Below are positions 23,153 to 30,983 of a stretch of 34,011 bases of DNA, in pieces. Origin of the DNA: Sphingomonas folli. GTDB lineage: Bacteria; Pseudomonadota; Alphaproteobacteria; Sphingomonadales; Sphingomonadaceae. Location: positions 1 through 34,011 of the forward strand of contig NZ_JAHXZL010000016.1 in NCBI RefSeq assembly GCF_019429525.1, given 5' to 3'. Each line of letters begins with the position of its first letter. Positions within the stretch are counted from its first letter, which is position 1. Under the pieces are notes generated by a model that was given only the letters and a program-made list of their open reading frames with translations, was not told the DNA's origin and searched no databases. The position numbers and the translations under genes are program-made.

Positions 23153-23637
23153 TGACCGTCGCTGCCCCTCATCCCGCCGCCGAGTCGCTGCGCCAGCGCG
23201 CGGTCGACGCCTGCGGGATCGTCGCGCGCCCGCGCAACCCCGAGCTGCAGCGCATCGTCGAGGAGGCGGCGCGGCTCGCGCGCGCGCCGATCGCGGCGAT
23301 CTCGGTGGTCGATCGCGCGCGCCAGTGGCTCGCCGCCCGCGTGGGCATCGACGGCGACGAGGGGCCGCGCGCCGAGTCCTTCTGCGGCCATACCATCCTG
23401 CGCCCCGGCGAGCCGATGATCGTCGCCGACGCGCGCGGCGACCGCCGCTTCCTCGCCAACCCCTCGGTGCTGGGCCACCCGCACATCCGCTTCTACGCGG
23501 GGGTGCCGCTGGTCGATCACGCCGGCTTCGCGCTGGGGGCGCTGTGCGTCGCCGACACGCGGCCGCGCCTCGGCCTGTTCGACGTCTACGACCTGACCCA
23601 TCTCGCGCGCCGCGCCGAGCGGCTCATGGCGCGCTAG
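23152..23637 (+). CDS. Stand-alone GAF-domain protein
   Basis: This 161-residue cytoplasmic protein consists almost wholly of one GAF domain: an N-terminal helix, then APIAAISVVDRARQWLAARV, ESFCGHTILRPGEPMIVAD, and HPHIRFYAGVPLVDHAGFAL. Such segments bind small ligands or report redox/light status, and usually belong to histidine kinases or cyclic-di-GMP enzymes. Here no output domain is attached, so it may act in trans. The start ATG overlaps the stop of the 53-residue protein. A palindrome and a CtrA-like site lie upstream of the pair. The signal sensed is unknown. Confidence 0.85.
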   Translation: MTVAAPHPAAESLRQRAVDACGIVARPRNPELQRIVEEAARLARAPIAAISVVDRARQWLAARVGIDGDEGPRAESFCGHTILRPGEPMIVADARGDRRFLANPSVLGHPHIRFYAGVPLVDHAGFALGALCVADTRPRLGLFDVYDLTHLARRAERLMAR

Positions 23638-23706
23638 GCGCGGCCGGTCCGATCCTATCGGCACCCGCCGGCGCACAGGGCGTTGGTGCGGGCGAAGGAG
23701 ACGATG

Positions 23707-23913
23707 ATGGCAGACGAACACGAGGAACGGCCGGTCCTGTACGTGCCCGACAGCCCGAACGTCGGCGCCGCCGACCCGGACGCGGACAAGGACGACCCCA
23801 AGCGCGCCGCGAAGGATCGGGCGCGCGCCGACGATCTCGCCGCCAAGGTGGCGGTCGGCGACGAACTGTCGGGCTATGAGAAAGTGGCCGGGCGCGGCGT
23901 CGTCGGCGACTGA
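23707..23913 (+). CDS. Small charged hypothetical protein (68 aa)
   Basis: A 68-residue highly charged protein starts MADEHEERPVLYVPDSPNVG and ends KVAVGDELSGYEKVAGRGV. The middle is Asp/Lys/Ala-rich and probably disordered or helical. ATG 23707 is preferred over 23704 because AAGGAG (23695-23700) is then 6 bp away. The frame shows normal third-position GC use, supporting a real gene. No family is recognised. It follows the GAF gene by about 70 bp in the same direction and converges with the FAH hydrolase. Confidence 0.6.
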   Translation: MADEHEERPVLYVPDSPNVGAADPDADKDDPKRAAKDRARADDLAAKVAVGDELSGYEKVAGRGVVGD

Positions 23914-23968
23914 GCGTCGCGTGCGGCGGTTCCCCTGCCGCGACCGCCGCGGCAGGGGACCGTGCGGC

Positions 23969-24838
23969 TCATCCGGCGGCGAGCGCCTCGCGCGACCAGG
24001 CGACGAACTCCTGCCGCTGCTCGCCGAGCTTCTCGATCCCCAGCTCCACCACGTCGCCGGGCTTGAGATACCAGGGCGCGGGCTTCTGGCCCAGGCCGAC
24101 GCCGGGCGGTGTGCCCGTGGTGATGATGTCGCCGGGCTCCAGCGTCATGAACTGCGAGCAATAGGCCACCAGCTGCGCGACGGTGAAGATCATCGTCGAG
24201 GTGGACCCGTCCTGCACGCGCCGGCCGTTGACCGACAGCCACATGCCGAGCCGCTGCGGGTCGCCCACCTCGTCGGCGGTGACCAGCCACGGCCCGACCG
24301 GGCCGAAGGTGGGAAAGCCCTTGCCCTTGTCCCAGGTCGGTCCGCGCTCCTGCTGCCAGTGGCGCTCGGACACGTCGTTGACGACGAGGTAGCCGGCGAC
24401 ATGGTCGAGCGCGTCGGACTCCTCGACGCAGCTGGCGCGCGTGCCGATCACCACGCCGAGCTCGACCTCCCAGTCGGTCTTGGCGCTGTCGCGCGGGATC
24501 ACGACCGGGTCGTTGGCGCCCTGGAGGCAGTTGACCCATTTGTTGAAGACCACCGGCTCGGACGGGATCGGCAGGTTCGACTCGGCGGCGTGGTCGGCAT
24601 AGTTGAGCCCGATCGCGACGAACTTCTGCGTCCCCGCGACCGGCACGCCGTAGCGCGGCGCGCCCTCGACCAGCGGCAGCGTCGCGGGATCGAGCGCGGC
24701 GAGGCGCGCGAGCGAGCCGGGCGCGAGCTCGGCGCCGGTGAGATCGGCGATCACCCCCGACAGGTCGCGCAGCGCGCCGTCGGCGTCGACCAGCGCGGGC
24801 TTCTCGGCGCCCTTCGCACCGTAGCGGCAGAGTTTCAT
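23969..24838 (-). CDS. Fumarylacetoacetate hydrolase-family protein (2,4-diketo-3-deoxy-sugar acid hydrolase-like)
   Basis: This 289-residue FAH-fold hydrolase cleaves a C-C bond next to a keto acid using a divalent metal. The start MKLCRYGAKGAEKPALVD and the core FVAIGLNYADHAAES are family-typical. The metal ligands are the glutamates of DWEVELGVVIG and the Asp of YLVVNDVSERHWQ, followed by GPWLVTADEVGDPQ and GDIITTGTPPGVG. Within the family this length and N-terminus resemble the hydrolases of 2,4-diketo-3-deoxy-L-fuconate/L-rhamnonate, which release pyruvate and L-lactate. The divergent L-lactate dehydrogenase neighbour fits that reading. Acylpyruvase or ureidoglycolate lyase-type activity is the alternative. 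Start 24838 has a GAGGTGAT Shine-Dalgarno. Confidence 0.88.
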   Translation of the reverse strand: MKLCRYGAKGAEKPALVDADGALRDLSGVIADLTGAELAPGSLARLAALDPATLPLVEGAPRYGVPVAGTQKFVAIGLNYADHAAESNLPIPSEPVVFNKWVNCLQGANDPVVIPRDSAKTDWEVELGVVIGTRASCVEESDALDHVAGYLVVNDVSERHWQQERGPTWDKGKGFPTFGPVGPWLVTADEVGDPQRLGMWLSVNGRRVQDGSTSTMIFTVAQLVAYCSQFMTLEPGDIITTGTPPGVGLGQKPAPWYLKPGDVVELGIEKLGEQRQEFVAWSREALAAG

Positions 24839-24959
24839 CGTGATCACCTCGAGGGCTGGAGAGAGCGGTGAGGCGCGCGGACGTTGCCATCCGACGCCAG
24901 TGGATGCAGGTTGCACCTATGCGCTACAGCGCGCCACCGCCTTCGTGAACCCGAACCCC

Positions 24960-26132
24960 ATGACAATCGTCGCTTCCACCCTCGATTTCCGCGAGCTCGC
25001 GCGGCGCCGGCTGCCGCCCTTCCTGTTCGAATATATCGACGGCGGGTCGTACAGCGAGACGACGCTGCGGCGGAACGTCGCCGACCTCGAGACGATCGCG
25101 CTGCGCCAGCGCGTGCTGCGCGACATCGGCACGCTCGATCCCTCCACCGAGCTGTTCGGCCAGCGCATGGCGCTGCCGGTCGCGCTCGCGCCGATCGGGC
25201 TGGCGGGGATGAACGCGCGCCGCGGCGAGGTGCAGGCGGCGCGGGCGGCGGAGAAGGCGGGGGTGCCGTTCTGCCTCTCCACCGTCTCGGCGTGCCCGAT
25301 CGACGAGGTGGCGCGCGGCACCACGCGGCCCTTCTGGTTCCAGCTCTACATGATCCGCGACCGCGGCTTCATGCGCGACCTGCTCGCCCAGGCGCGCGCG
25401 GCGCGGTGCAGCGCGCTGGTGTTCACCGTGGACATGCCGGTGCCGGGATCGCGCTACCGCGACTATCGCTCGGGGCTGGCGGGGGCGAGCGGCTGGCGCG
25501 GCGCGGCGCGGCGCTTCGGCCAGGCGCTGCGCCACCCGCGCTGGGCGTGGGACGTCGGCGTGCATGGGCGCCCGCACCAGCTCGGCAACGTCGCGCCGGT
25601 ACTGGGCAATTCGAGCGGGTTGGAGGATTTCCTCGGCTGGATGCGCGACAATTTCGACCCGACGGTGACGTGGCGCGACCTCGACTGGGTCCGGCAGGAG
25701 TGGGACGGGCCGCTGATCCTCAAGGGCGTGCTCGACGCCGAGGACGCGCGCGAGGCGGCGGCGCTGGGCGCGGACGGGCTGGTGGTGTCGAACCACGGTG
25801 GCCGCCAGCTCGACGGCACGCCCTCCACCGCGCGCGCGCTGCCCGCGATCGCCGCGGCGGTGGGCGACCGGCTGACCGTGCTCGCCGACGGCGGGGTGCG
25901 CACCGGGCTCGACGTGGTGCGGATGCTCGCGCTCGGCGCGCGCGGCGTGCTGCTGGGGCGCGCCTGGGCCTATGCGCTCGCCGCGGGCGGTGAGGCGGGA
26001 GTGGCGCGGATGCTGGCGCTGGTAGAGGCCGAGATGCGCGTGGCGATGGCGCTCACCGGCTGCACGAACGTCGCCGCCATCGGGCCCGACGTGCTCGTGC
26101 GCGACGGAGTGCCGGTCAGCGCGCAGGGATGA
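24960..26132 (+). CDS. lldD: FMN-dependent L-lactate dehydrogenase
   Basis: This 390-residue flavoprotein of the alpha-hydroxy acid dehydrogenase family oxidises L-lactate to pyruvate, passing electrons to the respiratory chain at the membrane. It has FLFEYIDGGSYSETTLRRN at the N-terminus, ALAPIGLAGMNARRGE, STVSACPIDEVA and FQLYMIRDRGFM. ILKGVL supplies the FMN lysine, and VVSNHGGRQLDG the catalytic His-Arg pair; DGGVRTGLDVVRMLALGA follows. The length fits LldD. ATG 24960 is chosen by family alignment; it has no clear Shine-Dalgarno. It is divergent from the FAH hydrolase and its end overlaps the convergent membrane protein gene by 17 bp. Related (S)-mandelate or glycolate activity cannot be excluded. 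Confidence 0.92.
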   Translation: MTIVASTLDFRELARRRLPPFLFEYIDGGSYSETTLRRNVADLETIALRQRVLRDIGTLDPSTELFGQRMALPVALAPIGLAGMNARRGEVQAARAAEKAGVPFCLSTVSACPIDEVARGTTRPFWFQLYMIRDRGFMRDLLAQARAARCSALVFTVDMPVPGSRYRDYRSGLAGASGWRGAARRFGQALRHPRWAWDVGVHGRPHQLGNVAPVLGNSSGLEDFLGWMRDNFDPTVTWRDLDWVRQEWDGPLILKGVLDAEDAREAAALGADGLVVSNHGGRQLDGTPSTARALPAIAAAVGDRLTVLADGGVRTGLDVVRMLALGARGVLLGRAWAYALAAGGEAGVARMLALVEAEMRVAMALTGCTNVAAIGPDVLVRDGVPVSAQG

Positions 26133-26892
26133 CCGGGCCGAGCCGCGCGCAGTCGGGCGCGCGGCGGCGGAGCGCGATGCCGGCGGGTAGGCGACCGACC
26201 TCGATCACGCTGCGGCTCTCATAGTCGGAGAGGAAGAGCCGGGCGCCGTCGGCGTAGAGCAGCCGGGCACGGCCGATCAGCACCGGATAGACGCAGCGCT
26301 GGCCGAATGGCGTGGCGAGCAGCGCCGCCGCGCGCGGCCTGGCGCTGGCGCCGAAGGGCGACGCCGCCTCGCCGAGCGCGACGAGCCCGATCGTGAGGCT
26401 CACGCACAGCAGGAACCAGCCGAGCGGCCGGACACGCGCCTGCATCACCGCCTTGCCGCGGGTGAGCTGCGCCGCCACCAGCGCGACGATGATCAGCAGC
26501 GCGAACACCGCGATCAGCGGCTGGAACACGCCGTCGACCGTGGCGATGGCATAGGCGCAGAGCGCGATGCCGAGGATCCCCGCCGCGAAGACGCTCGATC
26601 GCGGTGCGCGCTCGACCAGCGCGCGGGCAAGCAGCTCGGAGATCGGCCAGACCGAGAATGCCGCGACCACCCACACGGCGGCGAGGAGCAGCAGCGTCGA
26701 TCCGAGGTTGAGCCATCCTGCGCCCGCCACCTCCGAGAGGTCGAAGGCGCCGAGCCCCTCGACGCCCGCGGGCGCGAACGCGCCGAGGCTGAGCAGCAGT
26801 CCGCCGACGTAGAAGAGGATCGGCAGGCCTGCCGCGATCGGCGCGACCCAGTGGAGCAAGCGGCGCGACTTGCGCGCGACACCCCTCACCAC
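26116..26892 (-). CDS. Hypothetical multi-pass membrane protein
   Basis: This roughly 258-residue protein has about six hydrophobic segments: LLHWVAPIAAGLPILFYVGG, then LNLGSTLLLLAAVWVVAAFS, FAAGILGIALCAYAIATV, PLIAVFALLIIVALVAAQL and PLGWFLLCVSLTIGLVALG. A soluble C-terminal tail with Arg-Cys motifs follows (FGQRCVYPVLIGRARLLYAD). The start is uncertain: tandem GTG codons at 26892/26889 are preferred, because the ATG at 26982 would add an arginine/histidine-rich tail without a Shine-Dalgarno. No family is recognised. Its 3' end overlaps lldD by 17 bp, convergent. Function unknown. Confidence 0.6.
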   Translation of the reverse strand: MVRGVARKSRRLLHWVAPIAAGLPILFYVGGLLLSLGAFAPAGVEGLGAFDLSEVAGAGWLNLGSTLLLLAAVWVVAAFSVWPISELLARALVERAPRSSVFAAGILGIALCAYAIATVDGVFQPLIAVFALLIIVALVAAQLTRGKAVMQARVRPLGWFLLCVSLTIGLVALGEAASPFGASARPRAAALLATPFGQRCVYPVLIGRARLLYADGARLFLSDYESRSVIEVGRLPAGIALRRRAPDCARLGPVIPAR

Positions 26893-27081
26893 GAGTGGCT
26901 CGCGGCGGTGGCGGGCCGGGTGGACCGGGCGGAGCAGAGGGCGGGGCGGAGCATGGCGGCGGTGTCGCCGCGCCGCCCGCATGCTTCAAGATTAAGGCCG
27001 CGCTAGCCGTGAACCGCCTCGCGGCGCTGCGGGCTAGTCCGTTGCGCCGTCGCGCCTTCTGCCTCGCGGCCGGCTGACCCA

Positions 27082-27109
27082 GCGCGGCGAACGCCGCGCC
27101 CGCGCGGGC
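27082..27109 (-). terminator. GC-rich stems after the antiporter gene
   Basis: GCGCGGCG (27082-27089) with CGCCGCGC (27092-27099), and the 12-mer palindrome GCCCGCGCGGGC (27098-27109), directly follow the antiporter stop on the minus strand. No U-tract is present, so this is at most a weak or Rho-assisted terminator. Confidence 0.3.
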
Positions 27110-28480
27110 TCAGCGCGCCTCCGCCAGCGTGCGGTCGAGTCGCTCCAGCTCGCCGCTCTCGCGACCCCGCCGCCCGTAGAAGAGCTCGAACAGCGGGCTC
27201 GCCATCATCGTCGTCACGATCGCCATCAGCACCAACATCGCGAAGAGCGTCGGCCCGATGATCCCTTTCTGCAGGCCGATGTTGATGATGATCAGCTCCA
27301 TCAGCCCGCGCGAGTTCATCAGCGCGCCGATCCCCAGCGCGGTGCGATTGTCCTCGCCCGACAGCCGCGCGGCGAGATAGCAGGCGCCGCCCTTGGCGAG
27401 CACAGAGGCCACCAGCACGCCCAGCGCGATCAGCAGCAGCTCGGCCGAGTTGACCATGTCCATCCGCGTGTTCAGCCCCGAGTAGGTGAAGAACATCGGC
27501 AGCAGCAGCACCACCGTCAGCGGCTCGAGCTTGCGCTTGATCTCGGCGGTGAGCAGCCCGCGCGGCATCACCGCGCCCAGGATGAAGCCGCCGAAGATCG
27601 CGTGGATACCCACCACGTCCATCAGGAAGGCGGACAGGCAGAAGGCGATCATCACGGCGGCGAAGCTGGCGAGGCTCATCTCGCCCTCCCGTTCGACCTT
27701 GCGCGCCAGTGGCGCGAGCAGCCGCGGTCCGGCGAGGACGACGAACAGCGCCCACAGCAGCCCGCCCCCGATCGCCAGGATCGCCACGCCCGGGCCGCCG
27801 CCGAAGGTCGCGAGCACCAGCGCCAGCACGCACCATGAGCAGGCGTCGTCGAACGCGCCCGCGGTGAGCGACAGCGTGCCGAGCGCGCTGTCCGCCAGCC
27901 CGCGCTCGTTGATGATCCGCGCGAGCATCGGGAACGCCGTGAGCGCGATGCAGGCACCGAGGAACAGGGTCGCGTTCGCCTGGCTGATCCCCGGCGCGAA
28001 CAGACCGGGAACGTCGAGGAGGAACGGGGTGATCAGCACCGCGATCAGGAACGGCGCGGCGATCCCCGCCATCGATACGAGGGAGGCGCTCCGTGCCTTG
28101 GTGCGGAAATGGTCGAGCCGCAGCGTGGTGCCGACCAGGAACATGTAGAGCCCCACGCCCAGCTGCGCGCCCGCGTAGAGCACGTTCTTGGTCTCCTTGG
28201 GGAAGATCGCGCCCTGCAGCGCGGGGAACAGCAGCCCGAGCAGCGACGGCCCGAGCACCACGCCCGCGATCATCTCGCCCACCACCTGCGGCTGGCCGAG
28301 CAGCTTCTGGCCGAGCCAGCCGACGACACGGCATGCCACCAGGATCACCGCGAGCTGGAGGAAGAAGTGGATCGAGAAGTCGCCGGGCGCGTAGCTGTGC
28401 GCCGCCGCGGCGGTGGCGGGCCCGTGCGGCGCGAGCACGTTCGCCGTCACCGTCCGCAGACTCTCCAGCCAGTCGCCCAT
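27110..28480 (-). CDS. Cation:proton antiporter, CPA2 (NapA/KefB-like) family
   Basis: This 456-residue inner membrane protein has about 12-13 TM segments and probably exchanges Na+ or K+ for H+. Signature segments are VVGEMIAGVVLGPSLLG in TM2-3, LGACIALTAFPMLARII, and the unwound ion-binding helix GAFDDACSWCVLALVLA with the adjacent aspartates of electrogenic CPA2 members. GIHAIFGGFILGAVMPRG and NSRGLMELIIINIGLQKGII follow. There is no C-terminal RCK/TrkA-N domain, so it is unlike full-length Kef. The ATG at 28480 is chosen because GAGAGGGG lies just upstream and MGDWLES starts the natural N-terminus. It is divergent from the esterase gene. Confidence 0.92.
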   Translation of the reverse strand: MGDWLESLRTVTANVLAPHGPATAAAAHSYAPGDFSIHFFLQLAVILVACRVVGWLGQKLLGQPQVVGEMIAGVVLGPSLLGLLFPALQGAIFPKETKNVLYAGAQLGVGLYMFLVGTTLRLDHFRTKARSASLVSMAGIAAPFLIAVLITPFLLDVPGLFAPGISQANATLFLGACIALTAFPMLARIINERGLADSALGTLSLTAGAFDDACSWCVLALVLATFGGGPGVAILAIGGGLLWALFVVLAGPRLLAPLARKVEREGEMSLASFAAVMIAFCLSAFLMDVVGIHAIFGGFILGAVMPRGLLTAEIKRKLEPLTVVLLLPMFFTYSGLNTRMDMVNSAELLLIALGVLVASVLAKGGACYLAARLSGEDNRTALGIGALMNSRGLMELIIINIGLQKGIIGPTLFAMLVLMAIVTTMMASPLFELFYGRRGRESGELERLDRTLAEAR

Positions 28481-28689
28481 CAACCCCTCTCCCGCGTTCG
28501 CGCGCCCCGCGCGAAGCAAAGACCCCGATCGCCGCGACGTGCAAGTGCCGTTCGGCGCGGCGGCGTCGATTTCGCCCATCGACACGGCGAGCGGGACGGC
28601 CAGCGCACGCTCCCGCCGCCGATCGCGTCTGGCCATCAGTCGCCGGACGGGTGCCACTGGACTCCGGCACGACCTCCGCATACGCTCGG

Positions 28690-28703
28690 TGTTAACGATA
28701 ACA
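28690..28703. promoter_or_regulatory. LacI-family-type operator TGTTAACGATAACA
   Basis: This 14-bp near-palindrome with central CG (one mismatched pair) matches the general form of LacI/GalR-family operators that control sugar catabolism genes. It ends 12 bp before the esterase ATG, so a bound repressor would block that gene. No lacI-type gene is in the window. Confidence 0.5.
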
Positions 28704-28715
28704 TGGGAGAGTGAC

Positions 28716-29660
28716 ATGCGCGCTTCTACCGCGGCACATGTGCGTCGCTTGTGCCTACGCCTCGTCGCCGGCGCGCTCGCCGCGTCGCCCATGGCCGCCG
28801 CGGCGCAGAACGACGCGATGACCCCGATCGCCACGCCGGCCCAGCCGACCGCGCTACCGCTCGGCACCGGCGCGTTGCCCGGCGCGAGCGTCAAGGAATC
28901 GTGGTTCCGCCAATATGGCAGTGTGTTCACGCGCAACGTCACCGAGGCGACGCTGACGCCGTTCCTGCCAGACCCGGCGCGCGCGAGCGGCGCGGCGGTG
29001 ATCGTCGCGCCGGGCGGCGGGTTCCGCACGCTGTCGATGGAGAATGAGGGCTATGACGTGGCGCGCGCGCTCGCCGCACGCGGCGTGGCCGCGTTCGTGC
29101 TCAAATACCGGCTCAACCAGACGCCGGGCGAGATGACCGCCTTCGCCGAGTCGATGCGCGCGATGTTCTCGGGCACCGCGGCGCGACCGCCGCGCCCGGA
29201 CGCGGCGACGATGGCGACCCAGCTGGCGCCGCAGCTCGCCGACTCGCGCGCCGCCTTCGCGCTGGTGCGCCGCCGCGCCGCCGAGTGGCACGTCGACCCG
29301 GCCAAGATCGGCATGGTCGGATTCTCGGCAGGCGCGATGCTGACGCTGGCGACGACGCTGACGCCGGGTGATGCCAGGCCTGCCTTCATCGGCACGATCT
29401 ACGGCCCGCTCACGGGAGTGACGGTGCCGGCCGAGGCGCCGCCGCTGTTCGTCGCCTTGGCGGCGGACGATCCCTTCTTCGCCAACGCGGGTTTCGGGCT
29501 GATCGAGCGCTGGCGCGAGGCCAAGCGGCCGGTCGAGTTCCACCTCTACGAACAGGGCGGGCACGGCTTCGGCATGTACCCCAAGACGACGACCAGCACC
29601 GGCTGGTTCGACGCCTTCACGCGCTGGCTGACGATGCACGGGATGATCAAGGCGGGGTGA
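28716..29660 (+). CDS. Exported alpha/beta hydrolase, xylan/feruloyl esterase-like
   Basis: This 314-residue protein has a signal peptide (LCLRLVAGALAASPMAAAA) and an alpha/beta hydrolase domain of the type annotated as acetyl-xylan esterase or BD-FAE carbohydrate esterase. Motifs are VIVAPGGGFRTLSMENEG (oxyanion region), the nucleophile elbow GMVGFSAGAM, the Asp in LFVALAADDPFF and the His in YEQGGHGFGMYP. It likely removes ester groups from plant polysaccharides in the periplasm. A LacI-type operator sits immediately upstream, suggesting sugar-responsive control. The Shine-Dalgarno GGGAGAG precedes the ATG at 28716. It converges on the DUF218 gene. Confidence 0.88.
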   Translation: MRASTAAHVRRLCLRLVAGALAASPMAAAAQNDAMTPIATPAQPTALPLGTGALPGASVKESWFRQYGSVFTRNVTEATLTPFLPDPARASGAAVIVAPGGGFRTLSMENEGYDVARALAARGVAAFVLKYRLNQTPGEMTAFAESMRAMFSGTAARPPRPDAATMATQLAPQLADSRAAFALVRRRAAEWHVDPAKIGMVGFSAGAMLTLATTLTPGDARPAFIGTIYGPLTGVTVPAEAPPLFVALAADDPFFANAGFGLIERWREAKRPVEFHLYEQGGHGFGMYPKTTTSTGWFDAFTRWLTMHGMIKAG

Positions 29661-29852
29661 GGGGCGGCGTGTCGCGATCCTCGAGCTGGCAGGTCAGCCC
29701 TGCCCAGCTGGCGGCCGCGTCGAGATAGGCCAGCACCGCAGCGAACAGCTCGCCTCCGGCGTGCGCGCGATGGCCCCGGGCGAGCGCGGGGGCGGGGGCG
29801 ACAGCAGCGCCGCGGCGAGCGGGACTCGGAGGCGCGTCGGCGGGGTCTCGGA
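29661..29852. other. 192-bp convergent gap
   Basis: No complete gene is visible. On the minus strand a frame ending at 29647 has a gene-like tail (GGELFAAVLAYLDAAASWAG, then LTCQLEDRD) but no credible start, so it may be a decayed fragment. No terminator with a U-tract is seen. Confidence 0.4.
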
Positions 29853-30983
29853 TCAGGGATCGAGTGGGTCGAGCGGGTCCACCCGGAGCGACTCGCGCGC
29901 CGGACGGAACTCGAGCTCGGTCGGCGAGCGTCGCGCGCCGATCGCGCCGGGCAGATAGCCCAGCTCGCGCCGGTTGCGTTCGGCGAAGGGGGCGTCCTCG
30001 ATGTAGCGGCTCTGCTCGGGGTTGCACACGATCAACGCGGGTCGATCGAGGGGGGCGCCCAGCCCGGCGAGCACGCGCGTGGCGTTGCGCAGGTTGGTGG
30101 TGGTGTGGCGCGCATACGGTTCGAGCACGATCGCCTCGGCGGGCACGCCGTAGCGCTCGATCAGCGCGCGGCGCATCTCGACCGCCTCGGTGAAGCGGGT
30201 CGCGCGCGGGTGGGCGCGACCGCCGGTGACGATGATCAGCGCGGCGTCGCCCGCGGCATAGCGCTCGGCGGCGAGCCGGACATGATAGAGGCCGCCGGGG
30301 CTCAGCGGCATGTCGGGCACCTCGGGACCCACCCCGGTGACGATCAGCGCGGTGTAGCGGTAGCGCGACCAGTCCAGCGCGGGCGCCCGCCGCCGCGCGG
30401 GGGCGTCGAGCCCGGTGTCCGCGCGGACCGCGTCGGTCCGGTCGTTGACCTGGAGCAGCGCCAGCGCGAGCTCCACGCTCGGGTCGAGCGCCCCCTCGCG
30501 CGCGGTGGCGGCGATCGCCACCGCGGCGCGCAGCCGCGTGCGTGCCTCGGTGCTATCGGGCGCCACCTCGGGGCCGTCGATCGCGGGATAGCGCGGCGCG
30601 GCGCCGAGCGCGTAGCTGTCGAGGATCGCGGTGAGGCCGCGCAGCTCGCGCCCGAGCTGCGCGGCCGCGTCGTCGTCGGGGAGCCCCGTGAGGGCGGCGC
30701 CGCGCGTGACGGCGACGACCGAGCCGATCTCCGCCGCCTCCCACCGCGAGGCGCGCGCGACGCAGGCGGCATCCTCGCCGCACGCGCTCGCCCGCGCGGC
30801 GCGCGCGCGGCGCAGCGGCTCGGGCACCGCCGTCGGGCCGAGCCGCGCGAGCAGCGGGAACAGCCGCGCGGCGAGCGCCTCGCTCGCGCGGTCGCGCACG
30901 GGCGCGGCGGCGACCGCCACCGGCACGCCCGCGGCGAGCGGTACCGCCGCCGCGAGCAGGAGCGCGACCGCGCGCCGGCTCAC
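29853..30983 (-). CDS. DUF218/YdcF-family protein with N-terminal extension
   Basis: This 376-residue protein starts with a signal peptide (SRRAVALLLAAAVPLAAGVP). It then has a roughly 190-residue helical region without a known domain, and ends in a DUF218 (YdcF/SanA/ElyC) domain. Motifs of that domain are ALIVTGVGPE, LIIVTGGRAHPRATRFTEAV, RYGVPAEAIVLEPYARHTTT, and ALIVCNPEQSRYIED. E. coli relatives are linked to envelope integrity; no enzyme activity is established. The GTG at 30983 overlaps the TGA of the TonB receptor gene (GTGA), so the two are translationally coupled and probably work together in the envelope. A second GTG at 30986 is possible. The role is unknown. Confidence 0.85.
   Translation of the reverse strand: MSRRAVALLLAAAVPLAAGVPVAVAAAPVRDRASEALAARLFPLLARLGPTAVPEPLRRARAARASACGEDAACVARASRWEAAEIGSVVAVTRGAALTGLPDDDAAAQLGRELRGLTAILDSYALGAAPRYPAIDGPEVAPDSTEARTRLRAAVAIAATAREGALDPSVELALALLQVNDRTDAVRADTGLDAPARRRAPALDWSRYRYTALIVTGVGPEVPDMPLSPGGLYHVRLAAERYAAGDAALIIVTGGRAHPRATRFTEAVEMRRALIERYGVPAEAIVLEPYARHTTTNLRNATRVLAGLGAPLDRPALIVCNPEQSRYIEDAPFAERNRRELGYLPGAIGARRSPTELEFRPARESLRVDPLDPLDP

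Noticed and set aside
23683..23706. GTG start at 23683 for the small charged protein
   Set aside because: The clear AAGGAG at 23695-23700 lies inside that extension and points to the ATG at 23707 (or 23704).
29647..30027. Minus-strand 126-codon frame overlapping the DUF218 gene end
   Set aside because: Its first half is a shadow of DUF218. The tail looks somewhat gene-like but has no credible start or ribosome site, so it is at most a remnant.
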